This document shows positions 44,440 to 54,055 of a stretch of 64,000 nucleotides of DNA, piece after piece. The stretch's first letter is position 1, and the number at the start of each line of letters is the position of its first letter. The translations under genes were made by a program, and so were the position numbers. The notes under the pieces are model-generated. The model worked only from the letters and a program-made list of their open reading frames with translations, made no database searches and was not told the origin of the DNA. Source of the DNA: Actinomycetota bacterium (GTDB lineage Bacteria > Actinomycetota > Acidimicrobiia > Acidimicrobiales > JAMCPD01); the NCBI GenBank assembly GCA_023379935.1, contig JAMCPD010000012.1:1-64000 (forward strand), in the 5' to 3' direction.

Positions 44440-44553
44440 TCATCCTTGACGCTGCTTGTGTCTGGGATTTTCGCATATAACCATAACTCTCCCATGGCGG
44501 CGAATTATTCTGCATTTGTCACAAAGTGCCTTAACACTGGGTCGCACTTTCAT
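44440..44553 (-). CDS. rpmJ: 50S ribosomal protein L36 (zinc-binding form)
   Basis: A 37-residue gene starting [20 protein letters not shown]. The zinc ligands are Cys11, Cys14, Cys27 and His32, the C+ form of L36. ATG at 44553, TGA at 44440-44442. It lies between infA and rpsM, its standard position. Confidence 0.95.
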   Translation of the reverse strand: MKVRPSVKALCDKCRIIRRHGRVMVICENPRHKQRQG

Positions 44554-44682
44554 CTATAGCATACCTTCATTATCTTCATTATCTTAGAATTTAAACTCTT
44601 TCATTCACTATAAAACACTTTATTTTATACAACCAACCGTTGAAATGCAAAACAGTTAAAGTTCAAGCAGCTAAAAACAGCC

Positions 44683-44907
44683 CTACTTATAACGATAAGT
44701 TATGCGCCCGCGGGAAAGGTCATACGGGGTTATCTCCACTTGTACTCTATCTCCTGGTAAAATACGGATTCTATTCATCCGCATCCGCCCGGCGCTATGA
44801 GCTAAAACCTTATGTCCGTTGTCAAGTTCAACCATAAACATAGCATTCGGTAAAGGCTCTATCACCTTACCTTCCATAACAATAGCCTCTTCTTTTTGCT
44901 TAGGCAG
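44683..44907 (-). CDS. infA: Translation initiation factor IF-1, apparent CTG start
   Basis: OB-fold factor binding the 30S A site. The core [20 protein letters not shown] and [20 protein letters not shown] is canonical. The first ATG, at 44877, would cut off the N-terminus. Ten codons upstream, CTG at 44907 opens the frame as [15 protein letters not shown], which aligns with normal IF-1 starts and gives the usual 74 residues. GGGAGGT lies six bases before that CTG. No ATG, GTG or TTG occurs in frame there. ATG 44877 has its own weaker AGAGG upstream, so both starts may be used. Confidence 0.9.
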   Translation of the reverse strand: MPKQKEEAIVMEGKVIEPLPNAMFMVELDNGHKVLAHSAGRMRMNRIRILPGDRVQVEITPYDLSRGRITYRYK

Positions 44908-44995
44908 AAATAACCTCCCAAAGGTTTGACATTTTATCCGGTTTTTGATACTTCAAAAACAAATACATTGTACCACATTTTCCGATAGTTATCTA

Positions 44996-45736
44996 TCATG
45001 GTAAAGTAAGAATCTCCGGTCCGTCATCACCTATAGCAACCGTGTGCTCAAAATGAGCCGAAAGAGTTCCATCCAACGTTACAACACTCCAACCATCGCT
45101 CAACCGCCGGGTTTGCCAGCCCCCGACATTAACCATCGGTTCGATGGCAAACACCTGTCCTGATTTTAATTTCGGTCCGGGTTTCCCGGGCCAATAGTTC
45201 GGTACTTGCGGATCTTCATGCATTGCAGTACCAATACCATGCCCGACATACTCTCTTACTACCGAAAAGCCTGCCGCTTCAACTACATTTTGTATCGCTC
45301 GCCCGACTTCGTGAAGTCTGTTGCCCTCATAAAGTGAATCAATTCCGGCCGCCAGAGCTTGTTCTGTTATCTCCATCAGACGAAGCGCTGTAGGAGTAAC
45401 TTCGCCAATCGGCATAGTGAATGCACCATCACCGTGGTATCCTTCTACTATAGCGCCACAATCAACCGAGAGTATATCACCTTCTTTCAGCATGTAACTT
45501 CCCGGTATCCCGTGAACTATCATATTATTGGGTGATGTACATATAGTGGCCGGAAAGCCATGATAATTGAGGAAGTTTGAACGTGCCGAACGATGCTCAA
45601 TTACCTTGGCGGCTATAATATCCAACTCCTTTGTGGTAACACCCGCTTTGGCGGCATTCCTGATCTCTTCCTGGATCTCTACTACCACTTTGCACGCCTT
45701 CCTCATCTTGGCAATCTCTTGTTTGCTTCGCCTCAT
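44996..45736 (-). CDS. map: Methionine aminopeptidase, type I
   Basis: Removes N-terminal Met from nascent proteins. The metal ligands are in the standard motifs: LSVDCGAIVEGYHGDGA (two Asp), YVGHGIG (His), FAIEPMVN (Glu) and FEHTVAI (Glu). 246 residues, without the N-terminal zinc finger seen in some actinobacterial forms. The ATG immediately follows the adk TAA. Confidence 0.96.
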   Translation of the reverse strand: MRRSKQEIAKMRKACKVVVEIQEEIRNAAKAGVTTKELDIIAAKVIEHRSARSNFLNYHGFPATICTSPNNMIVHGIPGSYMLKEGDILSVDCGAIVEGYHGDGAFTMPIGEVTPTALRLMEITEQALAAGIDSLYEGNRLHEVGRAIQNVVEAAGFSVVREYVGHGIGTAMHEDPQVPNYWPGKPGPKLKSGQVFAIEPMVNVGGWQTRRLSDGWSVVTLDGTLSAHFEHTVAIGDDGPEILTLP

Positions 45737-46450
45737 TTACCTTGTTTCACTTACCTCGGTTTCACTTACCAGACTTCGTCTTGTCCTGTTATCGTTTATC
45801 GCTTTTATCAACCTTTGTGTAACCACATCCAAGTTGCCCATTCCATTTACGGAAATAAAACAACCCCGGTCTTTATACCACTGAACCAAGGGAAGGGTTT
45901 GGGTATTGTACAAAGTTATACGCTTTTTAATAATATCGGCGGTGTCATCTGGCCTTTGAACCACATCACCGGCACAAATATCGCATGTCCAATCAACCTT
46001 TGGCGGGGTTGTAACAGTATAATTCTCTCCACACTTTGTGCACACCCGGCGCATCAAGAGCCTGTTTAGCACCTCTTTTTCCGGAACATTAAGCTCCACC
46101 GCCAAATCTACATCTGAAAAAGTCAACAGCTTGGAAAGAGCTTCGGCTTGACTCACCGTACGGGGAAAGCCGTCAAGCACAAAACCTCTGTTGTGTGCAT
46201 CGTCTTTTGTTAAACGATCCGCAACCATCTCAACTATTACATCATCGGGGACCAATTCGCCTGCCTGCACAAACCGGTTGACCTTTTCAAACAACCAGGA
46301 GGCGGTTGTAAGCTTGGAACCGAGCAGGGATCTCAGCATATCACCGGTTGATATATGAGGCACTACATAATAAGCGGCAAGGCGCGAGCACTGAGTCCCT
46401 TTCCCTGACCCCTGCCTCCCAAACACGACGAGCTTAATGCCCCTTACCAT
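45737..46450 (-). CDS. adk: Adenylate kinase (zinc-type LID)
   Basis: Interconverts ATP, ADP and AMP. The P-loop GRQGSGKGT is at 11-19; STGDMLR and LDGFPRT mark the AMP site. The LID has a four-cysteine zinc site, CTKC and CDIC. The C-terminal tail carries a 15-bp tandem duplication (VSETEVSETR). 237 residues, slightly long. It lies between secY and map. Confidence 0.96.
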   Translation of the reverse strand: MVRGIKLVVFGRQGSGKGTQCSRLAAYYVVPHISTGDMLRSLLGSKLTTASWLFEKVNRFVQAGELVPDDVIVEMVADRLTKDDAHNRGFVLDGFPRTVSQAEALSKLLTFSDVDLAVELNVPEKEVLNRLLMRRVCTKCGENYTVTTPPKVDWTCDICAGDVVQRPDDTADIIKKRITLYNTQTLPLVQWYKDRGCFISVNGMGNLDVVTQRLIKAINDNRTRRSLVSETEVSETR

Positions 46451-46468
46451 ATCTGCCTTGAACCATTC

Positions 46469-47764
46469 CTACTTAAGAAATCCTTCATAATTACGCATCA
46501 TAAGTTGGCTGTCAATCTGCTTGAGGGTTTCCAACATAACACCAACTGCAATGAGGAGCATAGTTCCCGCAAAAGGGTACTGGTTGATTCCCCACAAGGT
46601 AAGCAACAAGGACGGCAATACCGCCACAAGAGCCAAAAACAACGACCCGGGAAGAGTCAAGCGATTCAGTATCTTGGCCAAATAGTGCTCCGTTGGCGCA
46701 CCAGGGCGTATACCGGGAATATAACCGCCTTGCTTGCGAATAATATCGGCTTGTTGGTGAGGATCAAAACTAACCGTAACATAGAAGAAGGTAAACACAA
46801 CTATAAAAAATCCATAAATACCTATATAGAGCAGGCTGGTCGGTTGTGCCAGATAGTTGTTGACGAAGTTCCTGAACCACACCCAGGGAACTACATTAGT
46901 CAGCATAACCGGGAAATACAGCATTGAAGAGGCAAATATAATAGGTATAACTCCGGCTTGGTTAACCTTCAAAGGTATATAGGTGCTTTGACCGCCATAC
47001 ATTCTCCTGCCAACCACCCTTTTTGCGAAAGTAACGGGGATTCTCCTCTGTCCCTGCTCCACAAATACTATAGCCACCAGCAAACCGATAGCCACCAAGA
47101 CAATCACTGCAAACTTGAAGCCACCTCCCACAGCTAAGACGGAACCGCCTCCTGCAGGTATTACTCCGACAACATTAGCAAATATAAGTATGGACATACC
47201 TTGGCCTATCCCGCGTTGAGTAATCAACTCTCCAATCCACATAACCATTGCAGTCCCCGCAGTCATCGTCAACACCAGAAACAGGACTCTTGGTACAGTA
47301 AACTGAGGTATCAGGTCGACACTAACCCCTGCACCAAAAAATCCCAACCCGCCACTGTGAAAAGCAAATGCCAAACCGGTTGACTGCATCAATGCCAGGG
47401 AGACCGTCAGGTAACGGGTTACCTGTACAAGTTTTTTCTGCCCCACTGCTCCTTGATCGCGCCATTCTTGAAACTTTGGTATCACAGTAGCAAGCAGCTG
47501 TATGATAATTGAACTTGTTATATAAGGCATTATACCCAGTCCAAAAATAGCCAACCGCGTCAACCCTCCTCCTGTGAACAGGTTCAGAAAACCCAATATC
47601 CCGCCGGCCTGGGCAAGTGATTCCAGTTTTTGTATAGCATGAAAACTGACTCCGGGAGCCGGTATGTATATTCCCATTTCATAAACGGCAATCATCGCCA
47701 CCGTAAATAGAACCTTCCCCCGTAAATCAGGAATCTTGAATATATTCTTTAAACTGGAAAACAT
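46469..47764 (-). CDS. secY: Preprotein translocase subunit SecY
   Basis: Channel-forming subunit of the Sec translocon with about ten membrane segments. Landmarks are GIMPYITSSIIIQLL, GQGMSILIFANV, the cytoplasmic loop QGQRRIPVTFAKRVVGRRMY and the end QIDSQLMMRNYEGFLK. 431 residues, normal. It starts three bases after rplO. Confidence 0.97.
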   Translation of the reverse strand: MFSSLKNIFKIPDLRGKVLFTVAMIAVYEMGIYIPAPGVSFHAIQKLESLAQAGGILGFLNLFTGGGLTRLAIFGLGIMPYITSSIIIQLLATVIPKFQEWRDQGAVGQKKLVQVTRYLTVSLALMQSTGLAFAFHSGGLGFFGAGVSVDLIPQFTVPRVLFLVLTMTAGTAMVMWIGELITQRGIGQGMSILIFANVVGVIPAGGGSVLAVGGGFKFAVIVLVAIGLLVAIVFVEQGQRRIPVTFAKRVVGRRMYGGQSTYIPLKVNQAGVIPIIFASSMLYFPVMLTNVVPWVWFRNFVNNYLAQPTSLLYIGIYGFFIVVFTFFYVTVSFDPHQQADIIRKQGGYIPGIRPGAPTEHYLAKILNRLTLPGSLFLALVAVLPSLLLTLWGINQYPFAGTMLLIAVGVMLETLKQIDSQLMMRNYEGFLK

Positions 47765-47767
47765 TGT

Positions 47768-48259
47768 TTACCTGTTTGCAAGGGCATTGTTGCCGGCCAG
47801 AGGTTTCCGATATTTCCAGGGTAGTGCCACTTGATTTACGCCTCCACCAACTCGACAAATAGCTTCTTTTGCGCTGGCGGAAAAGGCATGAGCGTGAACA
47901 ACCATCGGCTTGGTTAGTTCACCGTTTCCAAGTACTTTAATTGGCAAGCGCTTAGCGACAAGACCTGCTTTGGCCAACAGCTCTGGGGTAACCTCATTGA
48001 CATCCATCTGTTGCAGTTGGTTGAGATTGATGATCGCATACTCTACCTTGAAGGGATTCTTGAAACCTTTAAGTTTGGGAACTCTCTGCGTAAGGGGAAG
48101 CTGACCGCCTTCAAAGCCCGGCTTTATCTGGCCTCTGGCTTTTTGTCCTTTGGTGCCTCTCCCGGCCGTCTTTCCACCTTTGCCTGCAATCCCCCGTCCA
48201 ACTCTACGCCGGGCGCGCTTAGACCCGGTAGGTGGTTTTAGGTTATCTACCGTTATCAT
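47768..48259 (-). CDS. rplO: 50S ribosomal protein L15
   Basis: Large-subunit assembly protein. The Gly/Arg-rich N-terminus (RRRVGRGIAGKGGKTAGRGTK) and FEGGQLPLTQRVPKLKGF are typical. The C-terminal domain ends in a short unusual tail ALPWKYRKPLAGNNALANR. 163 residues. It overlaps rpmD by 4 bases. Confidence 0.95.
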   Translation of the reverse strand: MITVDNLKPPTGSKRARRRVGRGIAGKGGKTAGRGTKGQKARGQIKPGFEGGQLPLTQRVPKLKGFKNPFKVEYAIINLNQLQQMDVNEVTPELLAKAGLVAKRLPIKVLGNGELTKPMVVHAHAFSASAKEAICRVGGGVNQVALPWKYRKPLAGNNALANR

Positions 48260-48546
48260 ACTGAAGCACCGGCTTTAACCTTGGGTGTTTTCTTGAGACT
48301 ATCTTTCACCGCCACAACCTGTTCAACTTTAACCAAATGTGAAACTCTGGATATCATACCCCGAATTTCAGGGCTATTATTGTGCACCTTAAACATTCCT
48401 ATGCCCCTCAGTCCCAATGCCCGCAAACTACCGCGGTGTTTTGGCTTGGATCCTATAGAGGATTTTATCTGAGTCACCTTGATCAACTCAACATCTTTGG
48501 CGCTCTTGTTGTCACCTCGCTTGTCAACACTATCTTTATTGGCCAT
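48256..48546 (-). CDS. rpmD: 50S ribosomal protein L30 with terminal extensions
   Basis: The L30 core LIKVTQIKSSIGSKPKHRGS followed by LRALGLRGIGMFKVHNNSPE is clear. At 96 residues it is about 35 longer than usual: 20 polar residues at the N-terminus and a basic tail KKTPKVKAGASV. ATG at 48546; no better internal start exists before the core. Confidence 0.93.
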   Translation of the reverse strand: MANKDSVDKRGDNKSAKDVELIKVTQIKSSIGSKPKHRGSLRALGLRGIGMFKVHNNSPEIRGMISRVSHLVKVEQVVAVKDSLKKTPKVKAGASV

Positions 48547-48560
48547 ATGTGTATCCTAGT

Positions 48561-49193
48561 TTATCCTTCTTGCTGTTGTTGTGTCTCGCCCGAACCTGCT
48601 GTCTCGCCCGTATCTAAAACGTCTATCCCATCTGACATATATGTTATATCCATTCCAGCCGCAGCATCTATCTCTTGCTGGCGCTTGTTGTAAGCGCGTA
48701 AAACACCAACCGGGACCACCTCGGCAATCTGCTTTCCTCTAAGTTTAGCTATCTCTTCGGGACGCTTCAAGGCTTTTAGCCCAGCTATAGTAGCATAAGC
48801 AATATTGAGGCTATTGGAAGAACCGAGCGACTTGGCCAATACATCGTGAACTCCGGCCATTTCGAGTATAGAACGCACTGCTCCTCCGGCAATTACTCCC
48901 GTACCTGCAGCAGCAGGTTTCAAGAGCACACGCCCGGCACCAAACTCCCCTATGATGGGATGGATAATCGTAGAACCGGCAAGGGGAACGGTAAACATAT
49001 TTTTCTTTGCATCTTCTATGCCCTTGGCAACAGCCACACTGGCCTCCTTAGCCTTTCCATAGCCAATTCCAACTTTGCCGTTGGCATTACCGATAACAAT
49101 CAGTGCACTAAAAGAAAACCTGCGCCCGCCCTTTACCACCTTGGCTACTCTGTTGACTCTTATGGTACGTTCTTGAAACTCCAACTCTTGCAT
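48561..49193 (-). CDS. rpsE: 30S ribosomal protein S5
   Basis: Decoding-fidelity protein. The core [20 protein letters not shown] and [18 protein letters not shown] is canonical. The C-terminal 35 residues are acidic and Gln-rich (ETQQQQEG), beyond the usual end. I chose ATG at 49193 (210 residues); GTG at 49241 would overlap rplR and add 16 unrelated residues. Confidence 0.94.
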   Translation of the reverse strand: MQELEFQERTIRVNRVAKVVKGGRRFSFSALIVIGNANGKVGIGYGKAKEASVAVAKGIEDAKKNMFTVPLAGSTIIHPIIGEFGAGRVLLKPAAAGTGVIAGGAVRSILEMAGVHDVLAKSLGSSNSLNIAYATIAGLKALKRPEEIAKLRGKQIAEVVPVGVLRAYNKRQQEIDAAAGMDITYMSDGIDVLDTGETAGSGETQQQQEG

Positions 49194-49212
49194 TAGAACA
49201 TCAACTCTAACA

Positions 49213-49593
49213 TTAAAACTCCAACCCGGCTTTGCGGGCACTATCGGCTAACGCTCCAACTCTACCATGGTAATGATAACCGGCTTTATCAAATACCACT
49301 TTGGTGATTCCACAAGCGAGCGCCCGTTCGGCAATCAAAGTACCTACTTTTTCTGCAGCGGCGAGATTGCCACACGAACTGGATTTGAATACGTCTTCTA
49401 GAGTCGAAGCAGAGCAGATAGTACGACTGTTCTCATCATCTATCACCTGGGCGCTTATATTACGGTTTGAGCGAAATACCGCCAACCGGGGACGATCCGG
49501 GTTGCCCTTTACGATCTTACGCAAGCGCGCATGGCGGCGTAGCCGTGCCTTCCTCAGGTAAGCAACACTTTCTTTTTTAATCGTACTGCTCAT
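49213..49593 (-). CDS. rplR: 50S ribosomal protein L18
   Basis: 5S rRNA-binding protein. [20 protein letters not shown] and [20 protein letters not shown] with the GLEF ending are canonical. 126 residues. ATG at 49593, 36 bases after rplF. Confidence 0.95.
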   Translation of the reverse strand: MSSTIKKESVAYLRKARLRRHARLRKIVKGNPDRPRLAVFRSNRNISAQVIDDENSRTICSASTLEDVFKSSSCGNLAAAEKVGTLIAERALACGITKVVFDKAGYHYHGRVGALADSARKAGLEF

Positions 49594-49629
49594 CTAAATC
49601 TTTCCTACGAGTTCTGCCGGTTTCATTGC

Positions 49630-50169
49630 TCATTTGGCTGTCTTGCCTGCCTTTATAGTAACACGCTCGTTTGCATAACGAACACCCTTCCCCTTGTATG
49701 GCTCAGGTTTACGCAGTTTGCGTATGTTAGCAGCTACTTGACCGACCTTTTCCTTGTCTGTACCTTTTACTAATATGCGCGTTGGAGAAGAAAGCTCAAA
49801 GGATACCCCATAGTCAGCAACCACCTCTACGGTATGGCTAAAGCCAAGGGACAGTTCAAGTTTGGTTGGGCTTTGCAAAACAGCCCTATACCCGACACCT
49901 GATAACTGCAACTCTTTGGTAAACCCGGAGCTTACCCCTACGACCATGTTGTAGATCAACATCCTGAACAACCCGTGCAAAGCCCGTGAAGTTCTATAGT
50001 CATCACTGCGTTGTACCGTCAAAATAGAGTCTTGTTGTACTACACTAATCTGAACAGGCAACTCTCTTGTAAGTTCACCAAGCGGACCTGAAACTGAAAC
50101 TCTCTTATCATCTAAGGTGACTTTGACGCCAGCGGGTATGGAGATAGGAGCTCTTCCTATGCGTGACAT
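49630..50169 (-). CDS. rplF: 50S ribosomal protein L6
   Basis: Binds 23S rRNA near the factor-binding stalk. It begins MSRIGRAPISIPAGVKV, and the second domain ends PEPYKGKGVRYANERVTIKAGK. Two L6 repeats. 179 residues, normal. Confidence 0.96.
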   Translation of the reverse strand: MSRIGRAPISIPAGVKVTLDDKRVSVSGPLGELTRELPVQISVVQQDSILTVQRSDDYRTSRALHGLFRMLIYNMVVGVSSGFTKELQLSGVGYRAVLQSPTKLELSLGFSHTVEVVADYGVSFELSSPTRILVKGTDKEKVGQVAANIRKLRKPEPYKGKGVRYANERVTIKAGKTAK

Positions 50170-50208
50170 ATGTCACCTTTAGACACAATAATCTCAGCAA
50201 ATACAGCC

Positions 50209-50613
50209 TCACCAAACATAACAGATAACCTCGCCGCCTATGTGTTGTTTTCGCGCTTCAGAATCGGTTATCACACCGACAGAAGTCGTCAATACAGCTA
50301 TACCCATACCCCCCATCACCCTTGGCAGTTTATCAGCGGGAACATGCACCCGAAGGCCAGGTTTGGATATTCTTTCAATATTCGTTATAGGACTGGCTTT
50401 GTTTTCATCGTATTTCATCGTTATGTCAAGTGTTTTTATCTCGGAGCTGTTTGTGTCGACAATCTTATATGCGGATATGTACCCCTCTTTTAAAAGTATT
50501 GACGCGATGGCAACCTTAACCTTGGATGAGGGCATCGTTACGGTAGTCTTTGCAACAGCATTGGCGTTGCGAATACGAGTCAGCATATCAGCAATAGGGT
50601 CAGTCATACTCAT
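50209..50613 (-). CDS. rpsH: 30S ribosomal protein S8
   Basis: Central-domain 16S rRNA binder and translational repressor of the spc operon in E. coli. MTDPIADMLTRIRNANAVAK at the start and VLTTSVGVITDSEARKQHIG near the end are canonical. 134 residues. It begins four bases after rpsN. Confidence 0.96.
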   Translation of the reverse strand: MSMTDPIADMLTRIRNANAVAKTTVTMPSSKVKVAIASILLKEGYISAYKIVDTNSSEIKTLDITMKYDENKASPITNIERISKPGLRVHVPADKLPRVMGGMGIAVLTTSVGVITDSEARKQHIGGEVICYVW

Positions 50614-50617
50614 AAAA

Positions 50618-50803
50618 TCACCAACTGGCCTTGGTCACACCGGGTATTTCCCCATTGTGCACCATTGTTCTGAGACATATCCTGCATAAGCCAAACTTAC
50701 GATAAACAGCTTGGGACCTGCCACACTTACGGCATCGTGTATAAAATCGAACCTTATATTTGGGTGTACGCTGCTGTTTAATTACAAGTGCTTTTTTTGC
50801 CAT
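50618..50803 (-). CDS. rpsN: 30S ribosomal protein S14, type Z (zinc-binding)
   Basis: Short 61-residue form with a four-cysteine zinc site, CRKC and CRIC, in [19 protein letters not shown]. It lies between rplE and rpsH, its standard place. Confidence 0.96.
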   Translation of the reverse strand: MAKKALVIKQQRTPKYKVRFYTRCRKCGRSQAVYRKFGLCRICLRTMVHNGEIPGVTKASW

Positions 50804-50809
50804 AATACC

Positions 50810-51439
50810 TTATTTCTCTGATCTGTCTTGCTTGAAGGGGAATCCCAGAGCTTTCAACAATGCATACCCTTCTTTATCTGTCCTGGCGGTAGTAACAATA
50901 GTTATGTCCAAACCCCTCTTGGTGTCTATGGAATCATAATCAATCTCCGGGAAAACCAACTGTTCACTTACCCCCATCGTGTAGTTGCCCCTTGAATCAA
51001 AAGATGTGGTGGATAAACCTCTAAAATCTCTTATACGCGGTATCGCGAGGCTAATCAAACGGTCCAAAAACTCCCACGCCCTCTTCCCCCTCAAGGTAAC
51101 TTTACAACCTATTGCAGTACCCTTACGCAGTTTAAATCCTGCTATAGAACGCTTTGCTTTTGTTATAATAGGCTTTTGACCGCTTATAACAGTTAAATCT
51201 TTCACTGCACCCTCTATCAGAGAGGGTTGCTGGGTAGCCTGTCCAACTCCCATATTTAAGACAATCTTTTCAATACTGGGGACTCTGAGCTTGTTTGTAA
51301 TGCCCAGTTGGGTTGCTAACTCATCTTGTACCTTTTCAACGTAGAAAGCCTTCAAGCGCGGAACCTGAACTTCATTCTGCGGTGCTTTCTTCTGGGATGC
51401 TTCGGGCTTCAAAGTTGTTGTCTTTCCAGCAGTGCTCAT
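50810..51439 (-). CDS. rplE: 50S ribosomal protein L5
   Basis: 5S rRNA-binding protein contacting the P-site t[23 protein letters not shown] and [20 protein letters not shown] are canonical. A 25-residue polar N-terminal extension precedes the core (209 residues against about 180). It overlaps rplX by 4 bases. Confidence 0.96.
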   Translation of the reverse strand: MSTAGKTTTLKPEASQKKAPQNEVQVPRLKAFYVEKVQDELATQLGITNKLRVPSIEKIVLNMGVGQATQQPSLIEGAVKDLTVISGQKPIITKAKRSIAGFKLRKGTAIGCKVTLRGKRAWEFLDRLISLAIPRIRDFRGLSTTSFDSRGNYTMGVSEQLVFPEIDYDSIDTKRGLDITIVTTARTDKEGYALLKALGFPFKQDRSEK

Positions 51440-51744
51440 AAATCACCTCCGCATTTGCGGCAAATACGGACTTTGCGCCCCTGTTCATCAATGCGCACAC
51501 CTATCTTTGTCGGTCCGCAGTTGGAACAGAGAATCGCCACATTGCACGCCTTGAAAGGTAGGTTCTTGTCTATAATCCCTCCCTGCTTAGTCGTACCTGT
51601 GGGGCGAGTATGCCGCTTGGCGACATTGACAGTATCAATTATAACTTTTTCAACGGCAGGAAAAGCAAAGAGGACTTCGCCGGTAGCACCTTTATCCTTA
51701 CCCGAAATCACCCTAACCCTGTCACCTTTTCGTATTTTCATCAA
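51436..51744 (-). CDS. rplX: 50S ribosomal protein L24 with C-terminal zinc ribbon
   Basis: Assembly-initiating protein with a KOW domain ([19 protein letters not shown]). The C-terminus has two CxxC pairs, CSNC and CRKC, a zinc-ribbon form. 102 residues. It overlaps rplN and rplE by 4 bases each. Confidence 0.95.
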   Translation of the reverse strand: MMKIRKGDRVRVISGKDKGATGEVLFAFPAVEKVIIDTVNVAKRHTRPTGTTKQGGIIDKNLPFKACNVAILCSNCGPTKIGVRIDEQGRKVRICRKCGGDL

Positions 51745-52109
51745 ATAACCTCCGGAGCTAAAGAGATTATACGCATAAACTTCTTATCACGCAACTCTCT
51801 GGCAACAGGGCCAAAAATACGAGTTCCTCGCGGTTGTTGCGCTTCATTAATTAAAACTGCGGCATTATCGTCAAAACGGATATAACTACCGTCAGGCCTG
51901 CGCCTTTCTTTTTTAACTCTCACGACTACACAACGTACCACATCACCTTTTTTGACTGCCGCAGCGGGTATGGCATTTTTAACGGTTGCTATAACCTCAT
52001 CACCCAAACTGGCGGTTCGCCGGCCACTTCCGCCAAGGACCCTTATACACAGAACCTCTTTCGCGCCGGAGTTATCGGCTACCTTGAGGCGTGTCTCTTG
52101 AGCTATCAC
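51741..52109 (-). CDS. rplN: 50S ribosomal protein L14
   Basis: Subunit-interface protein and binding site of Rsf[21 protein letters not shown] and [20 protein letters not shown] are canonical. 122 residues. It overlaps rpsQ and rplX by 4 bases each. Confidence 0.96.
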   Translation of the reverse strand: MIAQETRLKVADNSGAKEVLCIRVLGGSGRRTASLGDEVIATVKNAIPAAAVKKGDVVRCVVVRVKKERRRPDGSYIRFDDNAAVLINEAQQPRGTRIFGPVARELRDKKFMRIISLAPEVI

Positions 52110-52366
52110 CGTGCTTTCTCCAAAATTTCAGTTAACCGCCATCTCTTCAGCTTAGATAGTGGGCGGGTCTCTTCAACCCTAACCCTATCCCCTATGTTTG
52201 CCCGATTGTCGGGATCATGCACATACAGCTTTTTTATTCGACGAAGTATCTTGTTGTAATGCGCATGTCTCAGCGTTTCTGTTATAGCCACTATTACAGT
52301 GGAATCCATGGCATTAGATATAACAACTCCCTCTCTTGTTTTTCGTCGTGTAGTTCTGGCGGCCAT
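52106..52366 (-). CDS. rpsQ: 30S ribosomal protein S17
   Basis: OB-fold 16S rRNA binder. [20 protein letters not shown] and [20 protein letters not shown] are canonical. I chose ATG at 52366 (86 residues), which fits the family and follows the rpmC stop by four bases; ATG at 52393 is in frame but adds nine residues inside rpmC. Confidence 0.94.
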   Translation of the reverse strand: MAARTTRRKTREGVVISNAMDSTVIVAITETLRHAHYNKILRRIKKLYVHDPDNRANIGDRVRVEETRPLSKLKRWRLTEILEKAR

Positions 52367-52370
52367 TTGC

Positions 52371-52706
52371 CTAACCAATCCCCGTATTTTCATCTATACC
52401 CAAGTCGCCTTGGTCGCCTTGGTCGTCTTGGATAAGCTGGTCACTTACAGCTTCTTCTTGGGACATCTGGGTATCTGCAATCCATTCCACAGTCTGGTTT
52501 ACTTGATACTCTTGTACTCCTCTTTGTCGCATAACAGTGAGCACGCGAGCAATATCTTTTTTCACTTCTCTAATACGTGAGAAATTATCCAACTTGCTTG
52601 TTGCAAGTCGGAAGCGCAGATTAAAAAGCTCCTGCCTGTACTGGATTAACCTATTTTCAAGCTCATCATCGTCAAGCTCTGCCAGCTGCATTGCCCGTAT
52701 CATCAT
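52371..52706 (-). CDS. rpmC: 50S ribosomal protein L29 with acidic C-terminal extension
   Basis: The L29 core of two helices ([20 protein letters not shown] and [18 protein letters not shown]) takes the first 65 residues. A further 45 residues are acidic and Gln-rich and contain a 9-bp repeat (DQGDQGDLG). 111 residues against the usual 65-75. ATG at 52706 or 52703, overlapping the rplP stop. Confidence 0.92.
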   Translation of the reverse strand: MMIRAMQLAELDDDELENRLIQYRQELFNLRFRLATSKLDNFSRIREVKKDIARVLTVMRQRGVQEYQVNQTVEWIADTQMSQEEAVSDQLIQDDQGDQGDLGIDENTGIG

Positions 52707-53101
52707 CGCACCACAAACTTGGCTTTTATAGGTAGCTTTTGTATAGCACGCGAGATAGCTTCACGCGCCAAAGGCTCATCCACTCCGGCCAGTTCAAACA
52801 AAACTTTTCCGGGTTTTACAACCGCCATCCAGTGGTCAAGACTACCTTTACCTGAGCCCATTCTGGTTTCTGCCGCTTTTTGCGTTACCGGCCTGTCGGG
52901 GAAAACCCTTATCCAAACTTTTCCTCCTCTGCGTACATGCCTCGTCATGGCTACACGAGCAGCCTCTATTTGACGAGCTGTCAACCAAGCCGGCTCAAGA
53001 GCTAAAATGCCGTAATCTCCAAAGGCCACTGACGTTCCACCTTTGGCCATACCACTCATACGACCTCTTTGCTGTTTACGATGTTTTATTTTTCGAGGCA
53101 T
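52703..53101 (-). CDS. rplP: 50S ribosomal protein L16
   Basis: Shapes the A-site tRNA path. [20 protein letters not shown] and [20 protein letters not shown] are canonical, ending [12 protein letters not shown] chose ATG at 53101; ATG at 53107 is two codons upstream. 132 residues. Confidence 0.95.
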   Translation of the reverse strand: MPRKIKHRKQQRGRMSGMAKGGTSVAFGDYGILALEPAWLTARQIEAARVAMTRHVRRGGKVWIRVFPDRPVTQKAAETRMGSGKGSLDHWMAVVKPGKVLFELAGVDEPLAREAISRAIQKLPIKAKFVVR

Positions 53102-53116
53102 CAACATTTTACAGTC

Positions 53117-54055
53117 TCATTGCTCCTTGCGAAAATGCGGGGTTTCCTGGCGGGGTTCCCGCACTTTTCGCTCTATATCTTCTTCTTCAGCCAACAAACG
53201 CTCCAACTGGTCATCACCGGTATCCATGTCCGTAACAGCCGGAGGAAGAACAACCGCTTCTTCTTTACGCTTTCCGCCACCGGCGGAAACCAGATGAACC
53301 GAATGTTCACCGCCTGCACCAATATCACCTGTGCCAACACCACCTGTATCATCTATGCCCCCAAATAATGTAACAGACGGTGCCAACTGATGAGCAGTCG
53401 GACCATCAATAGAAGCGACCTTATATGGTAGTATATCACCTTTATATATCCATACCTTCACACCAATACGTCCAAAAGTAGTTTTAGCTTCCCGTAGTCC
53501 ATAATCGATATCCGCTCTCAGAGTATGAAGAGGCACCCTGCCTTCTCTGTAGGATTCGCGACGAGCCATTTCCGCTCCTCCAAGGCGCCCTGAGCACTGC
53601 ACCTTAACGCCTTTGCCTCCTGCACGAGTAACCATCTGTACGGCCTTTTTCATAGCGCGTCTGAAACCTACCCTCCTTGCAAGCTGTTCAGCAATACTCT
53701 GAGCTACCAGGGCGGCGTCAAGTTCAGGTTGCTTAACCTCCTGTATATTCAGTTGAACCTTATTAGATAGTTTGGTTATGTCTTCAATCTTTTTTCTCAA
53801 CCTGTCAGCCTCAATCCCCTTGCGCCCTATAACTATTCCCGGCCTCGCGGTATATAGATCCACCCTGATGCGATCTCTTGTTCTTTCAATTTCAATTCGG
53901 CTAATTGCCGCTGTTTCAAGCTCTTTTAATAGATAATCACGTATTTTCGAGTCCTCAATAAGTATGTCGGCATAGTTTCGCGTCTCAAACCATTTGGACT
54001 TCCAGTCCGTAATTACCCCCAACCTAAATCCGTAAGGATTAACCTTTTGACCCAT
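53117..54055 (-). CDS. rpsC: 30S ribosomal protein S3 with long C-terminal extension
   Basis: Head protein at the mRNA entry, with a KH domain ([20 protein letters not shown]) and C-terminal domain ([20 protein letters not shown]). About 95 further residues are Gly/acid-rich and variable. ATG at 54055 has TAAGGAGGAG just upstream; a longer frame to 54136 lies inside rplV. 312 residues against about 220-240. It overlaps rplV by 17 bases. Confidence 0.95.
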   Translation of the reverse strand: MGQKVNPYGFRLGVITDWKSKWFETRNYADILIEDSKIRDYLLKELETAAISRIEIERTRDRIRVDLYTARPGIVIGRKGIEADRLRKKIEDITKLSNKVQLNIQEVKQPELDAALVAQSIAEQLARRVGFRRAMKKAVQMVTRAGGKGVKVQCSGRLGGAEMARRESYREGRVPLHTLRADIDYGLREAKTTFGRIGVKVWIYKGDILPYKVASIDGPTAHQLAPSVTLFGGIDDTGGVGTGDIGAGGEHSVHLVSAGGGKRKEEAVVLPPAVTDMDTGDDQLERLLAEEEDIERKVREPRQETPHFRKEQ

